A DNA stretch of 38,034 nt from Sphingomonadales bacterium UBA6171 (GCA_002422985.1 DITZ01000042.1:1-38034), one strand, 5' to 3'. Positions 1 through 9,128 are shown, numbered from the stretch's first letter. Made by a program: numbers and translations. Notes: generated by a model from the letters alone, not told the origin.

Positions 1-609
1 GGCAGCGAGAAGGCCTTTGCCGCCGGTGCCGATATCAAGGAAATGCAGCCGCAGAGTGTGGGCGACATGTTCGGCGACAATTATTTCGCCGGCTATGAGC
101 TGCTGACCCGCACCCGCAAGCCGGTGATCGCGGCGGTTGCGGGCTTTGCGCTGGGCGGCGGCTGCGAACTGGCGATGATGTGCGACATGATAATCGCCGC
201 AGACACGGCAAAATTCGGCCAGCCGGAAATCAAGCTGGCGGTAACGCCGGGCATGGGCGGATCGCAGCGCCTGGCGCGCGCCATCGGCAAGGCCAAGGCG
301 ATGGACATGTGCCTGACCGGCCGGATGATGGACGCGGCCGAGGCCGAGCGTTCCGGGCTGGTGGCGCGCGTGGTGCCGGCGGCGGATTTGCTGACGGAGG
401 CGATGAAGCTGGCCGCGACGATCGCCGCCATGCCGCCTTTGGCCGCCAAGGCGGTGAAGGAACAGGTGAATATCGCGTTTGAAACCCATCTGGCGCAGGG
501 CGTGCTGTTTGAACGGCGGCTGTTTCACAGCCTGTTCGGCACGGCAGACCAGAAGGAGGGCATGGCGGCCTTTATCGGGAAGCGGCCAGGCCGTTGGACC
601 GGACAATGA
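1..609 (+). CDS. Enoyl-CoA hydratase/isomerase (crotonase family), 5'-truncated by the window edge
   Basis: The open frame runs from base 1 with no start codon, so the N-terminus (roughly the first 60 residues of a ~260-aa crotonase) lies outside the window. The visible part begins with the oxyanion-hole segment (AFAAGADIKEM). It continues with GGGCELAMMCDM and FGQPEIKLAV, which carry both glutamates used by hydratases of this family for water addition, so it should be an active trans-2-enoyl-CoA hydratase. Its stop overlaps the mmsB start (ATGA). That pairing suggests valine or other branched-chain acyl-CoA catabolism in the cytoplasm. The exact acyl substrate cannot be read from the sequence. 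Confidence 0.93.
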   Translation, partial: GSEKAFAAGADIKEMQPQSVGDMFGDNYFAGYELLTRTRKPVIAAVAGFALGGGCELAMMCDMIIAADTAKFGQPEIKLAVTPGMGGSQRLARAIGKAKAMDMCLTGRMMDAAEAERSGLVARVVPAADLLTEAMKLAATIAAMPPLAAKAVKEQVNIAFETHLAQGVLFERRLFHSLFGTADQKEGMAAFIGKRPGRWTGQ

Positions 610-1484
610 CGGTCGCGTTCATCGGGCTGGGCAATATGGGCGGCGGCATGGCCGCCAATCTTGCGGCCAGGGGCTATGCGGTGCGCGCCTTTGATCTGTC
701 GGCAGAGGCGCTCGCCCGTGCGGTGGAGGCGGGCTGCACGGCGGCCGCCAGCGCCGTTGATGCGGTGACGGGCGCGACGGTGGTGGTGACGATGCTGCCG
801 GCGGGCACCCATGTGGCCGGCGTCTATCGCGACACTGTATTTGCCCATGCGGCCCCCGGCGCGCTGTTGATCGACTGTTCCACCATCGACGTCGGCACCG
901 CCAAATTGCTGGCGGACGAGGCGGCGGCGGCTGGCATGGTGGCGGTGGATGCGCCGGTTTCCGGCGGCATTGCGGCCGCTGCGGCCGGCACGCTCACCTT
1001 CATGGTGGGGGCGGATGCGGATGGCTTTGCGCGCGCGCAGCCGGTGCTGGAGGCGATGGGCAGGGCGGTGATTCACGCCGGCGGCCATGGCGCGGGGCAG
1101 ACGGCGAAAATCTGCAACAATATGCTGCTGGGGGCCTCCATGGTGGCGACCGCCGAGGCATTTGTGCTGGCGGAGCGGCTGGGGCTGGATCCGCAGCGCT
1201 TTTACGACATCGCGTCGGTATCGTCCGGCCAGTGCTGGTCCATGACGAGCTATTGCCCGCTGCCGGGTGTTGGCCCGGAAAGCCCGGCGGACCGGGGGTA
1301 TCAGAATGGCTTTTCCATCGCGCTGATGCTGAAAGACCTGCGGCTGGCGGCCGAAGCCGCGGCAGACACTGGTGCCGACACGCCGATGGGAGCAAAGGCG
1401 CTGGAGCGATATGCGGCGCTTGCCGGCGCCGGACAGGGCGGACTGGACTTTTCCGCCATCATATTGGCGTTGAAATCGGCCTGA
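606..1484 (+). CDS. mmsB: 3-hydroxyisobutyrate dehydrogenase
   Basis: NAD-dependent oxidation of 3-hydroxyisobutyrate to methylmalonate semialdehyde, a step of valine degradation. The 292-aa protein has the N-terminal dinucleotide-binding loop GLGNMGG (about residues 7-13), the substrate-binding segment DAPVSGG (about 115-121) and the catalytic-lysine segment GHGAGQTAKICNN with Lys about 168. The length is normal for the family. I chose ATG at 606 because it overlaps the upstream stop as ATGA. An in-frame TTG at 594 would add four residues. Translational coupling to the crotonase gene supports a shared catabolic role. A different beta-hydroxyacid dehydrogenase of the same family is the main alternative. 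Confidence 0.88.
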   Translation: MTVAFIGLGNMGGGMAANLAARGYAVRAFDLSAEALARAVEAGCTAAASAVDAVTGATVVVTMLPAGTHVAGVYRDTVFAHAAPGALLIDCSTIDVGTAKLLADEAAAAGMVAVDAPVSGGIAAAAAGTLTFMVGADADGFARAQPVLEAMGRAVIHAGGHGAGQTAKICNNMLLGASMVATAEAFVLAERLGLDPQRFYDIASVSSGQCWSMTSYCPLPGVGPESPADRGYQNGFSIALMLKDLRLAAEAAADTGADTPMGAKALERYAALAGAGQGGLDFSAIILALKSA

Positions 1485-1530
1485 AGCGGGCAAAGCACGG
1501 GACGATTGGAGGCTGTGCCCCTGTCGCCGC

Positions 1531-1558
1531 CTTGCTAGCGCAAATGCGGGGCTATATG
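1531..1558 (+). promoter_or_regulatory. Possible promoter for manC-galE
   Basis: In the 110-bp gap before manC there is CTTGCT (1531-1536), a 16-bp spacer and TATATG (1553-1558). A start near 1565 would give a leader of about 30 nt before the manC start codon. The match to a housekeeping sigma consensus is only moderate, and this was read by eye. Confidence 0.3.
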
Positions 1559-1594
1559 GGCTTGGCGGGTCAGGATTGATGTGGGGAAGCCTGT

Positions 1595-3037
1595 TTGAGT
1601 GACCAATTGATCGTGCCGCTGCTTTTGTCCGGTGGGTCCGGAACGCGGCTCTGGCCGCTTTCGCGCGCGGACGTGCCCAAGCAGCTCCAGGCGCTCGCGC
1701 ATGAGGACACGATGTTGCAGGCGACTGCGATGCGGGTCATCGACAACGTGAACGGGCTGCGCTTTGATGCGCCCTGTGTTGTAGCGGGCGAAGCGCACCG
1801 ATTCCTGGTGGGCGAGCAGCTGCTGCACATCGGCGTGCAGCCGCGCACCATCATCCTGGAGCCGCAGGGGCGGAATACCGCGCCGGCCGTCGCGCTGGCA
1901 GCGCTCTATCTGGCGGCCGCCGGGGACGCTCAGTCGCTGATGCTGGTGATGCCGTCTGATCATCTGATCGCCGATGTGCCGGCCTTTCTGCGCGCGATCG
2001 ATGCAGCCGTGCCGGACGCGCTGGCGGGCAAGCTCGTCACCTTCGGCATCGAACCGACCGAGGCGGCGACCGGCTATGGCTATATCCAGCCCGCTGCGGC
2101 TGCCGGCGTGGTGCGCCCGGTGGCGCGCTTTGTGGAAAAGCCGGATCAGGAAACCGCGCACCGCTATCTGGCCGAAGGCTATCTGTGGAACGCGGGTATT
2201 TTCCTGCTGAAGGCGGTCGATTATCTGGCCGCGCTGGAACGGCATGCGCCCGATGTGCTGACCGCGGCCCGTGCCGCGATGCAGGCGCCGGAGCGCGACG
2301 GGCTGTTCCTGCGGCCCGAAGAACTGGCCTTTGCCGGCTGCCCCTCCATCAGCATCGACTATGCGGTGATGGAGCGCGCCGACAATGTGTGCGTGGTGCC
2401 GGTGGACATGGGCTGGTCTGACGTCGGCTCCTGGGATGCGCTGTGGCGTGTGGCCGTGCCGGACGCGAACGGCAATGTGGTGCGTGGAGACGGCGCGCTG
2501 ATCGGCTGCCGTGACAGTTTGGTGCGCAATGATGGCGGGCCGTTTGTGGCCGCCCTCGGCCTGGAAGGCATGGTGGTGGTGGCCACCGGGGACGCCGTGC
2601 TGATCGCCCCGCGCGACCGGGCGGAGGATATCCGCGCCGTGGTGGACGCCATCGAGGCGCGCGGGCTGGATCTGGCGCGCACCAGCCATGAGGTGCGCCG
2701 CCCCTGGGGCAGCTACAAGTGCCTTGGCCGCGCCGACGGCTGGCAGGCCAAGCGCCTGGCGGTGCGGCCGGGCGGGCGGCTGTCTTTGCAGAAGCACGCC
2801 CATCGGGCGGAAACCTGGGTGGTGGCGAGCGGCGTGGCGCTGGTGTCGGTGGATGGCGTGGAGCAGCGGCTGAGCGCCGGGCAGAGCGTGCATATCCCGA
2901 CCGGCGCGGTGCACCGGCTCGACAATCCGGGGCCGGAGCCGCTGGATGTGATTGAAGTGCAGCTCGGTGACTATCTGGGCGAGGATGACATCGTGCGGCT
3001 GGCCGACATCTATGGCCGCACAATGCGCGCCGGCTGA
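1595..3037 (+). CDS. manC: Mannose-1-phosphate guanylyltransferase / mannose-6-phosphate isomerase (bifunctional, type II PMI)
   Basis: Makes GDP-mannose from mannose-1-phosphate and GTP, and in bifunctional members also interconverts fructose-6-P and mannose-6-P. The 480-aa protein has the nucleotidyltransferase signature LSGGSGTRLWPLSRADVPKQ at 11-30, a FVEKP motif mid-domain, and a C-terminal cupin with the type II PMI metal motif QKHAHR (399-404) and IPTGAVHRL. The length is typical of AlgA/ManC/XanB proteins. The start is TTG at 1595, preceded by a GGGGAAG ribosome-binding site at 1583-1589. It sits 12 bp before galE. GDP-mannose from this enzyme is the substrate of Gmd, encoded just beyond galE, which ties it to GDP-fucose supply for the polysaccharide cluster. 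Confidence 0.93.
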   Translation: MSDQLIVPLLLSGGSGTRLWPLSRADVPKQLQALAHEDTMLQATAMRVIDNVNGLRFDAPCVVAGEAHRFLVGEQLLHIGVQPRTIILEPQGRNTAPAVALAALYLAAAGDAQSLMLVMPSDHLIADVPAFLRAIDAAVPDALAGKLVTFGIEPTEAATGYGYIQPAAAAGVVRPVARFVEKPDQETAHRYLAEGYLWNAGIFLLKAVDYLAALERHAPDVLTAARAAMQAPERDGLFLRPEELAFAGCPSISIDYAVMERADNVCVVPVDMGWSDVGSWDALWRVAVPDANGNVVRGDGALIGCRDSLVRNDGGPFVAALGLEGMVVVATGDAVLIAPRDRAEDIRAVVDAIEARGLDLARTSHEVRRPWGSYKCLGRADGWQAKRLAVRPGGRLSLQKHAHRAETWVVASGVALVSVDGVEQRLSAGQSVHIPTGAVHRLDNPGPEPLDVIEVQLGDYLGEDDIVRLADIYGRTMRAG

Positions 3038-3049
3038 CCGGCGGCGTCG

Positions 3050-4039
3050 ATGATATTGGTGACCGGGGCCGCCGGCTATGTCGGTGCCCATATCCTGTTG
3101 GCGCTGCTCGATCGTGGCATTCCGGTGCTGGCGCTCGACAGCCTGATCACCGGGGACCGGCGGCAGGTGCCCGATGGCATATGCTTCATAGAGGGCGATT
3201 GCGGCGACCGGGTGCTGGTGGAACAGCTGGTGCGGACGCATGGCGTTGATCTTGTCATCCATTGCGCCGGGCTGATTTCCGTGACGGAATCGGTGGAGCA
3301 GCCGCTGCGCTATTATGCGGCCAATGTCGCCTCGGCGCTGGCGCTGGTGGAGGCGGCCGCTGCCGGCGGCGCGCGACGCATCGTCTTTTCATCAACCGCG
3401 ACCGTTTATGGCGCGCCCGACGCGGCGCTGCTGGGCGAGGATCTGCCGCTGGCGCCGGTCAACCCTTATGCCGCGAGCAAGGCGATGGTGGAACGGATGC
3501 TGGCGGATGCCGCCGCCGCCGGCCTGTTGCAGGTGGCGGTGCTGCGCTATTTCAACGTGGCGGGTGCCGATCCGGCGGGCCGGGCGGGGCAGGTGTCCAG
3601 GGTTTCCACCCATATCGTGAAAATCGCCGCCGAAGCGGCCGTGGGCAGGCGCGATCATGTGGCGCTGACGGGCACGGACTATCCAACGCCGGACGGCACC
3701 GGCATCCGCGACTATATCCATGTGAGCGATCTGGCCGACGCGCATCTGGCGGCTGTTGACGCGCTCCGGGCCGGTGCCCGGCATCTGGTGCTGAACGTCG
3801 GCTATGGGCGCGGCGCGTCGGTCAATGATGTGCTGGACGCGCTTGACCGGGTGACGGGATCAGCCGTGCGCCGGGTGCCCGCGCCGCGCCGGCCCGGCGA
3901 CGTGGCACGGCTGGTGGCGGACACGGCGCGCATCCGCAACATATTGGGCTGGACGCCGCGCCATGATGATCTGGACCGGATCGTCGCGGACGCCGTCGCC
4001 TGGGAGCGGCGGCTGATCGACCACTCTAACTTATCTTAG
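3050..4039 (+). CDS. galE: UDP-glucose 4-epimerase (extended SDR family)
   Basis: Interconverts UDP-glucose and UDP-galactose, or the N-acetyl forms, supplying a sugar donor for the polysaccharide. The 329-aa protein has the NAD-binding loop GAAGYVG at 6-12, SSTATVYG around 114-121, and the catalytic YAASK with Tyr140 and Lys144. An ADPAGRAG segment and the DYIHVSDLADAH motif are typical of GalE. It lies 12 bp behind manC, so co-transcription is likely. Its stop overlaps the 3' end of the convergent gmd gene by 9 bp. Substrate preference (Glc versus GlcNAc) is not resolved. Confidence 0.9.
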   Translation: MILVTGAAGYVGAHILLALLDRGIPVLALDSLITGDRRQVPDGICFIEGDCGDRVLVEQLVRTHGVDLVIHCAGLISVTESVEQPLRYYAANVASALALVEAAAAGGARRIVFSSTATVYGAPDAALLGEDLPLAPVNPYAASKAMVERMLADAAAAGLLQVAVLRYFNVAGADPAGRAGQVSRVSTHIVKIAAEAAVGRRDHVALTGTDYPTPDGTGIRDYIHVSDLADAHLAAVDALRAGARHLVLNVGYGRGASVNDVLDALDRVTGSAVRRVPAPRRPGDVARLVADTARIRNILGWTPRHDDLDRIVADAVAWERRLIDHSNLS

Positions 4040-5080
4040 GGCTGCTTTCGCGATTTTCCGGTCATATGCCACCATTTCCTGCACCATCTGCGCCAGCGTT
4101 GTGCTGCTTTTCCAGCCCAGCTCGCGCTCGGCCTTGGACGGATCACCCAGCAGCAGCTCGACCTCGGTCGGGCGGAAATAGACGGGATCGACGCAGACGA
4201 GAATGTCGCCGGTGGCGGCATCGCGGCCGACTTCATCGACAGCCTCGCCTTCCCATATGATCGTGCGGCCGACTTCGGCGAAGGCCAGTTGCACGAAATC
4301 GCGGACGGTGGTGGTTTGGCCGGTTGCCAGCACCCAGTCATCCGCCTTGTCATGTTGCAGGATGCGCCACATGCCCTCCACATAATCGCGTGCATGGCCC
4401 CAATCCCGCCTGGCATCCAGATTGCCGAGATAGAGGCGCTTCTGCGTGCCCAGTTCGATGGCGGCAACCGCGCGGGTAATCTTGCGGGTGACAAAGGTTT
4501 CGCCGCGCAGCGGGCTTTCATGGTTGAACAGGATGCCGTTTGCGGCAAAGATGTCATAGGCTTCGCGGTAGTTGACGCAGATCCAATAGGCATAGAGCTT
4601 GGCCGCGGCATAGGGGCTGCGCGGATAGAAGGGCGTCGTTTCAGACTGCGGCACTTCCTGAACCTTGCCATATAGTTCGGAGGTGGATGCCTGATAGAAG
4701 CGGGTCTTTTTCTCCAGCTTCAGGATGCGGATCGCCTCCAGCAGGCGCAGCGTGCCCAGCGCGTCGGCATTGGCGGTATATTCCGGGGTTTCGAAGCTCA
4801 CCTGCACATGGCTTTGCGCGGCGAGATTGTAGATTTCGTCGGGCTGCACTTCCTGCACCAGCCGGATGAGGTTGGTCGCGTCCGTCATGTCGCCATGGTG
4901 CAGATGGAAGCGGGTCGGGCCGTCGTGCGGATCGGTATAGAGATGGTCGATGCGGGCGGTGTTGAAGGAGGAGGCGCGACGCTTCACGCCATGAACCAGA
5001 TAGCCCTTGGCCAGCAGCAGTTCCGAAAGATAGGCACCGTCCTGGCCTGTGACACCAGTGATAAGGGCGGTCTTGGTCAC
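4031..5080 (-). CDS. gmd: GDP-mannose 4,6-dehydratase
   Basis: Converts GDP-D-mannose to GDP-4-keto-6-deoxymannose, the first committed step to GDP-L-fucose and related deoxysugars. The 349-aa protein is full length. It begins with the GVTGQDGAYL nucleotide-binding loop (9-18), has HGDMTD near 62-67, the catalytic STSELYG (132-138, with Glu135) and YAAAK with Tyr157 and Lys161, plus NHESPLRGETFVTRK, all hallmarks of Gmd. It is transcribed away from the window's right end, downstream of fcl with a 33-bp gap. That gives the natural order wzz, fcl, gmd on this strand. Confidence 0.95.
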   Translation of the reverse strand: MTKTALITGVTGQDGAYLSELLLAKGYLVHGVKRRASSFNTARIDHLYTDPHDGPTRFHLHHGDMTDATNLIRLVQEVQPDEIYNLAAQSHVQVSFETPEYTANADALGTLRLLEAIRILKLEKKTRFYQASTSELYGKVQEVPQSETTPFYPRSPYAAAKLYAYWICVNYREAYDIFAANGILFNHESPLRGETFVTRKITRAVAAIELGTQKRLYLGNLDARRDWGHARDYVEGMWRILQHDKADDWVLATGQTTTVRDFVQLAFAEVGRTIIWEGEAVDEVGRDAATGDILVCVDPVYFRPTEVELLLGDPSKAERELGWKSSTTLAQMVQEMVAYDRKIAKAALR

Positions 5081-5113
5081 GCGATGCTCCTTGAAGATGC
5101 TTGTATTGGCCGG

Positions 5114-6076
5114 TCAGCCACGGCCGAAACCGGCGGGCAGATCGGCGATGGTGCGGGCGAGGCCTTCGTGCAGGCCGATGCGAGCCGTCCAGCCCATGGC
5201 GGCGAGCCGGCTGCCATCCATCAGCTTGCGCGGCGTTCCATCGGGCTTTGACGTGTCAAACACAAGGCTGCCGCGAAAACCGGCGGCGTCAGCCACGGTT
5301 TGCGCCAGTTCGGCGATGGTAACATCGGTGCCGGTGCCGACATTGATCGGCCCGGCGCCGGAGAAGCGGCGCAACAGAAACACCAGCGCATCGGCCAGAT
5401 CGTCCACATACAGGAATTCGCGGCGCGGCGTGCCGCTGCCCCACACGGTCATGCTTGGCGCGCCTGCATCGCGCGCGGCGATAGCCTTGCGGATCAGCGC
5501 GGGGATCACATGGCTCGCCTGCAGATCATAATTGTCGCCGGGGCCATAAAGGTTGGTTGGCATGGCGGAGATGAAATCCAGCCCATGCTGCTGCCGCAGC
5601 GCATCGCACAGCATGATGCCGGCGATTTTCGCAATGGCATACCATTGGTTGGTCGGCTCCAGCGGGCCGGTGAGCAGCGACTCTTCGGCAATCGGCTGGG
5701 CAGCGAATTTCGGGTAGATGCAGGAGGAACCGAGGAACAGCAGCTTCTTCACCCCCACATCGGCCGACGCCTTGATGATGGCGTTCTGGATGGCGAGATT
5801 GTCGTAGAGAAAGTCCGCCGGGAAACGATCATTGGCAAGGATGCCGCCCACTTTTGCGGCGGCCAGCACAACCACATCGGGGCGATTCTGCTGCACCCAG
5901 GCCTCCACTTCCGCCTGCCGCCGCAGGTCAAGGCCGCTGCGGTCCACGGTCAGCACCGCCTCCACCGGCTCGGCGGCAAGCCGGCGGATCACCGCCGACC
6001 CGACCATGCCCCGATGGCCGGCAACCCAGACGCGCGCGCCTGACAGGTCGAAAACAGGGGTGGTCACGCTCGGCAT
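5114..6076 (-). CDS. fcl: GDP-L-fucose synthase (GDP-4-keto-6-deoxymannose 3,5-epimerase/4-reductase)
   Basis: Completes GDP-L-fucose synthesis from the Gmd product using NADPH. The 320-aa protein shows GHRGMVGSA at 20-28, the SSCIYP segment near 117-122, and the catalytic YAIAK with Tyr146 and Lys150, all diagnostic of Fcl/WcaG. I chose ATG at 6076. It lies 14 bp after the wzz stop and has an AGAGAGAA purine tract in front. A longer in-frame start at 6124 would overlap wzz by 34 bp and adds non-conserved residues. Together with gmd and the GT11-like gene at 10270 it strongly suggests fucose in the surface polysaccharide. Confidence 0.94.
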   Translation of the reverse strand: MPSVTTPVFDLSGARVWVAGHRGMVGSAVIRRLAAEPVEAVLTVDRSGLDLRRQAEVEAWVQQNRPDVVVLAAAKVGGILANDRFPADFLYDNLAIQNAIIKASADVGVKKLLFLGSSCIYPKFAAQPIAEESLLTGPLEPTNQWYAIAKIAGIMLCDALRQQHGLDFISAMPTNLYGPGDNYDLQASHVIPALIRKAIAARDAGAPSMTVWGSGTPRREFLYVDDLADALVFLLRRFSGAGPINVGTGTDVTIAELAQTVADAAGFRGSLVFDTSKPDGTPRKLMDGSRLAAMGWTARIGLHEGLARTIADLPAGFGRG

Positions 6077-6090
6077 TCTCTCTGTTTGTG

Positions 6091-7017
6091 TCAGGCCGTC
6101 GTCAGTTGGCCGCGGCGCCACCACATGAATATGGCTGCCCCAATGCCCATCAGGCCGCCCAGCACCAGACCAGCGGCGAGGGCAATCACCATGTTGGGTG
6201 AAACCGGCTTGTCGGTGACAGACACCATGCCCAGCGGATCGGCGGCAAAGGGCTGGCCGGTGCGGGCCATCATCAGCATCCGCTCCTGCTCTGCCAGCGC
6301 ATTGGCGAGCGCCGCCCGGTGCTCGGCCAGCTGCACCGTCAACAGCTTGTGCGAGATATAGTCGATATAGGCGACCGTGCGCCGCTCCATCCGGGCGCGC
6401 TGGAGGGTGTCGCTTGCTTCATAGACGGCCGCCAGCAGATCCCTGGCGATCGCCGGATCGGGATGCGTCAGGGTGATCGTGGCGATCGAGTGCTTGTTGT
6501 CTTCTGTAATGCTCAGCCGCTTTTGCACCTGTCGCTGCACCTGCAACGCGCCGGGCGGTGTCCAGGCGGGTTGCGGCATGGCCAGCACGGTTTTTATCGC
6601 GGATTCGATGCCGTGCAGCCTGTCCTCCGGCTGCTCCCACCGGCCCGTCGCCGGGTTCCAGCTGGCGGCGAACAGGCGGCGCATCAGTGGCTGATTCTGC
6701 GCCACCGCTTCCGCCACATCGCGGCCCTTCATCGTTTCCAGCACAAAGGCGAACTGCGGGGTGCCGCCGCGCGGCAGGTTGATGCCGGCCAGCGAGGCGA
6801 GGCCGGAAATATTGCGCGCCACCTGCACACCGGATTGCTCGGTCGGCACCAGTTGGAGATAGGCCATGTAGCGCGGCGTCGCGAGGTGCAGATAGGCGAT
6901 GCTGCCCAGGAGGCCGAGAAGCGTGCCGGCCACAATCAGCCATTTGCCGCGCCACAGCAGATTGACGAGCATCGCCGGCGTGATCGCCGCAGCGGGCTGG
7001 ACGCGTTCAAGGCTCAT
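6091..7017 (-). CDS. wzz: Polysaccharide chain-length determinant, Wzz family (no kinase domain)
   Basis: Inner-membrane co-polymerase that sets the modal length of Wzy-made polysaccharide. The 308-aa protein has a cytoplasmic N-terminus, a membrane helix around 24-45, a long periplasmic domain, and a second helix around 275-300. The second helix is preceded by the proline-rich PVSPNM segment typical of Wzz. It ends in WWRRGQ with no Walker-type C-terminal tyrosine kinase domain, so it resembles the O-antigen type of co-polymerase more than the capsule/EPS Wzc type. It is the first gene of the wzz-fcl-gmd set on this strand. No separate BY-kinase gene is seen in the window. Confidence 0.88.
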   Translation of the reverse strand: MSLERVQPAAAITPAMLVNLLWRGKWLIVAGTLLGLLGSIAYLHLATPRYMAYLQLVPTEQSGVQVARNISGLASLAGINLPRGGTPQFAFVLETMKGRDVAEAVAQNQPLMRRLFAASWNPATGRWEQPEDRLHGIESAIKTVLAMPQPAWTPPGALQVQRQVQKRLSITEDNKHSIATITLTHPDPAIARDLLAAVYEASDTLQRARMERRTVAYIDYISHKLLTVQLAEHRAALANALAEQERMLMMARTGQPFAADPLGMVSVTDKPVSPNMVIALAAGLVLGGLMGIGAAIFMWWRRGQLTTA

Positions 7018-7042
7018 GGGCGGTGGCCGCAGCGGTCGGGGA

Positions 7043-7073
7043 AAGGGCGTATTGTCATGCGCGAGACGCCCTT
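7043..7073. repeat. 8-bp inverted repeat between wzz and the GT2 gene
   Basis: AAGGGCGT (7043-7050) is repeated exactly inverted as ACGCCCTT (7066-7073) across a 15-nt loop, inside the 92-bp gap ahead of wzz. There is no T-tract, so it is more an operator-like element or weak attenuating hairpin than a clear intrinsic terminator. Confidence 0.3.
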
Positions 7074-7109
7074 AATCCTTCCAAACATGAAATGAAAGCC
7101 TGCTGCCAC

Positions 7110-7940
7110 CTATTGGCCGGCATGAATCAGGCTGTAGCGTGGCGGTTTTCCGGCGAGCCGCCGCAGCGCATCGGTTGCCGTGTCGGCAAATTTCGCGCCG
7201 CCCAGGCGATAGAGCAGATAGCGGCCGTTCAGGAAGCCGCCGGCGAGCAGCCGGTTGGAGAGCGGCACGGACTGCTGGCGGGCGCGGGCGATGCGGCGAT
7301 TCTCCAGCCATACGGTGCGGGCATGTCTGGCGCTGGCCGATGCGCCGCCGTCCAGCATCGTCAGCAGCACGGCCTCTGTATCGATGCGGCGGGCGAGCGG
7401 GCGGACGCGGAACCAGAGGTCGGCGTCGCCGGCGATGCGGAAGCTTTCATCCAGGCCGCCGGCCTGTCGCACCAGCGCCAGGGGCCAGCAGACTTCCGGG
7501 CAGGCCGGATTGGCGAGGCGGCCGAGCGACAGGGCCGGCGGCACGGTTTCGCGGTGATGATAGACGGCGGTTTCCACGCCCTGCGGCGTGGCGAACTGAA
7601 TGGAGCAGACGAGCAGATCGTCTGGCAGCAGCTGTGCCACCGCTGTGCCGATTTCAGCACTGGGGCGCACCAGATCATCGATGCCGTGGAAGGCGATGTG
7701 GCTGGTGGCGCAGCCGTTCACCAGCTTGTTCCAGGCGGAATATATGCCGGTGTCGCCCGGCGGCAGGATGCGGACTTTGGGATTGCCCTGCGCGGCTTGC
7801 GCCGCCAGTTCAGCCGTGCGCGCATTCATCGGCGAAACGAGGATTTCGTCGACAAAAACGGCGGCCTGTCCCGCCGCGAAGCAATCGGCCGGATCGCCCA
7901 TGCCATTCCAGGCGACACCTATGCTAAGACCGGTGCGCAT
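7110..7940 (-). CDS. Glycosyltransferase, family 2-like (GT-A fold)
   Basis: Likely adds one sugar to the lipid-linked repeat unit on the cytoplasmic face. The 276-aa protein keeps the GIYSAWNK segment at 65-72 (commonly GIYDAMNKGI in WcaA-like GT2 enzymes). It also keeps a metal/nucleotide-site HGIDD at 85-89, where related enzymes usually have a GADD or GSDD motif, so the DD pair is present with an altered approach. A WFRV segment lies near 180. The start ATG at 7940 lacks a strong ribosome-binding site. It is divergent from the Wzy-like gene, with 63 bp between starts. Donor and acceptor cannot be deduced. Confidence 0.78.
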   Translation of the reverse strand: MRTGLSIGVAWNGMGDPADCFAAGQAAVFVDEILVSPMNARTAELAAQAAQGNPKVRILPPGDTGIYSAWNKLVNGCATSHIAFHGIDDLVRPSAEIGTAVAQLLPDDLLVCSIQFATPQGVETAVYHHRETVPPALSLGRLANPACPEVCWPLALVRQAGGLDESFRIAGDADLWFRVRPLARRIDTEAVLLTMLDGGASASARHARTVWLENRRIARARQQSVPLSNRLLAGGFLNGRYLLYRLGGAKFADTATDALRRLAGKPPRYSLIHAGQ

Positions 7941-8003
7941 GCCTGTGGTCGCTTTTCCTGCTGTTCAATGCGAGTGTGGGGCGCTACACGCCCGGACGCT
8001 TCC

Positions 8004-9128
8004 ATGGCAAGTGTAAATCTCCCCCCTGAATCCATGCCGATCGCCCAGACGGCGGCGAGCCGTTTTGTGGGGCTGGGCTGGCTGGCGGCCACCGCAGGGC
8101 TGGTGGGGACCATGCTGCTGGGCACGACGCATGCTTCTGAATCCTATGCGGGCATGTGGCTGGTGGGCCTGCCGGCGCTGCCATTCCTGCTGCTGTTCGG
8201 CCGGATGGTGGAACGGCTGACGCTGATTGGTCTTGCCGCGATCACCCTCACCAAATCCGGCGACATGCTGAGCCAGGGCTGGCGGCAGATCGTGTTCATC
8301 GCGGTGTTCATGCTGTTCGCCCGCTATCTGGTGGTGCGGCCGCTGGTGGCGGTGCTGATCTTCATGGTGGGGCAGCTGATCTATCTGCAACGGCTGGGCG
8401 AGATTTCGGCAGTTTTCTCTGTTACGCCGACGGTTGCGCTGCTGATGGCCGCGATTGGCATCGAACTTCAGGCGCGGAACGAGGGGCGCAGGCTCAGCGG
8501 TTGGGAGCGGGCGAAGATCGGGCTGTTGTCTGCCGTATCGCTGGTTTTTCCGTTCATCGGCTCCGGCTCGCGCACGGCGCTGATTGCCTGGGTGGCGTTT
8601 GCGATCCGGCGAATGAGCCTGGGGTTGCTGCTGGTCGCGTTGATGGGTGCGATTATCGTCAGCCAGATCCCGGGGCTGCTGATCGTGTCGAAGCTGCAGA
8701 CGGGAATTTCGGAACTGACCAACCCGGTGCCGGAAAGCGGTTTGGGCATTTCGATGCGGGCGATCGAGGGGCTGATTTTCCTCGACTGGTGGCAGGATGT
8801 GGGCTGGATCGAGCGGCTGTTCGGGTCGGCGGAAATGATCAATATGCCGGGCGAGATGATTGGCCGCGAAACTGATCCGCCCTTTGTGCCGCACAATGCG
8901 CTGGCCGGCATGATATTCCAGTTCGGCCTTGTCGGCATTCTGTTGATCGCCGTCTATTTTCGCGCTTTGTGGCGGCATCAGGCGGCTGTGGCACCGGCGC
9001 GCTTCCTGTTCTTCATATTGCTGATCCCCGGCTTCATCGTAACCGGCGGCTTTGTCACGGTGGATTATGCGGTGCTAGCGGCTATCGTGAACGGGATGAT
9101 GATCCGCCATGGCGCGCGGCGGGCATGA
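8004..9128 (+). CDS. wzy: Wzy-like O-antigen/exopolysaccharide polymerase (polytopic membrane protein)
   Basis: Predicted to polymerise lipid-linked repeat units on the periplasmic side of the inner membrane. The 374-aa protein consists largely of hydrophobic helices (about ten). It has an extended polar loop at about 230-295 followed by FVPHNALAGMIFQFGLVG, with His about 297. This HN-plus-glycine helix pattern is typical of the Wzy/WaaL superfamily. I placed the start at ATG 8004; ATG 8034 is an alternative and neither has a strong ribosome-binding site. The stop overlaps the next gene (ATGA), so it heads the 8004-15144 operon. Sequence alone cannot exclude a ligase, but neighbouring wzz and glycosyltransferases favour a polymerase. 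Confidence 0.72.
   Translation: MASVNLPPESMPIAQTAASRFVGLGWLAATAGLVGTMLLGTTHASESYAGMWLVGLPALPFLLLFGRMVERLTLIGLAAITLTKSGDMLSQGWRQIVFIAVFMLFARYLVVRPLVAVLIFMVGQLIYLQRLGEISAVFSVTPTVALLMAAIGIELQARNEGRRLSGWERAKIGLLSAVSLVFPFIGSGSRTALIAWVAFAIRRMSLGLLLVALMGAIIVSQIPGLLIVSKLQTGISELTNPVPESGLGISMRAIEGLIFLDWWQDVGWIERLFGSAEMINMPGEMIGRETDPPFVPHNALAGMIFQFGLVGILLIAVYFRALWRHQAAVAPARFLFFILLIPGFIVTGGFVTVDYAVLAAIVNGMMIRHGARRA

Noticed and set aside
1535..3262. Long open frame on the - strand opposite manC and galE
   Set aside because: His/Arg/Gln-rich antisense shadow; the + strand genes have complete family motifs.
7023..8003. Upstream extension of the Wzy-like reading frame to a 701-codon protein
   Set aside because: The extension is antisense to the GT2 gene, is not membrane-like and has no conserved motif; the hydrophobic polymerase begins at about 8004.
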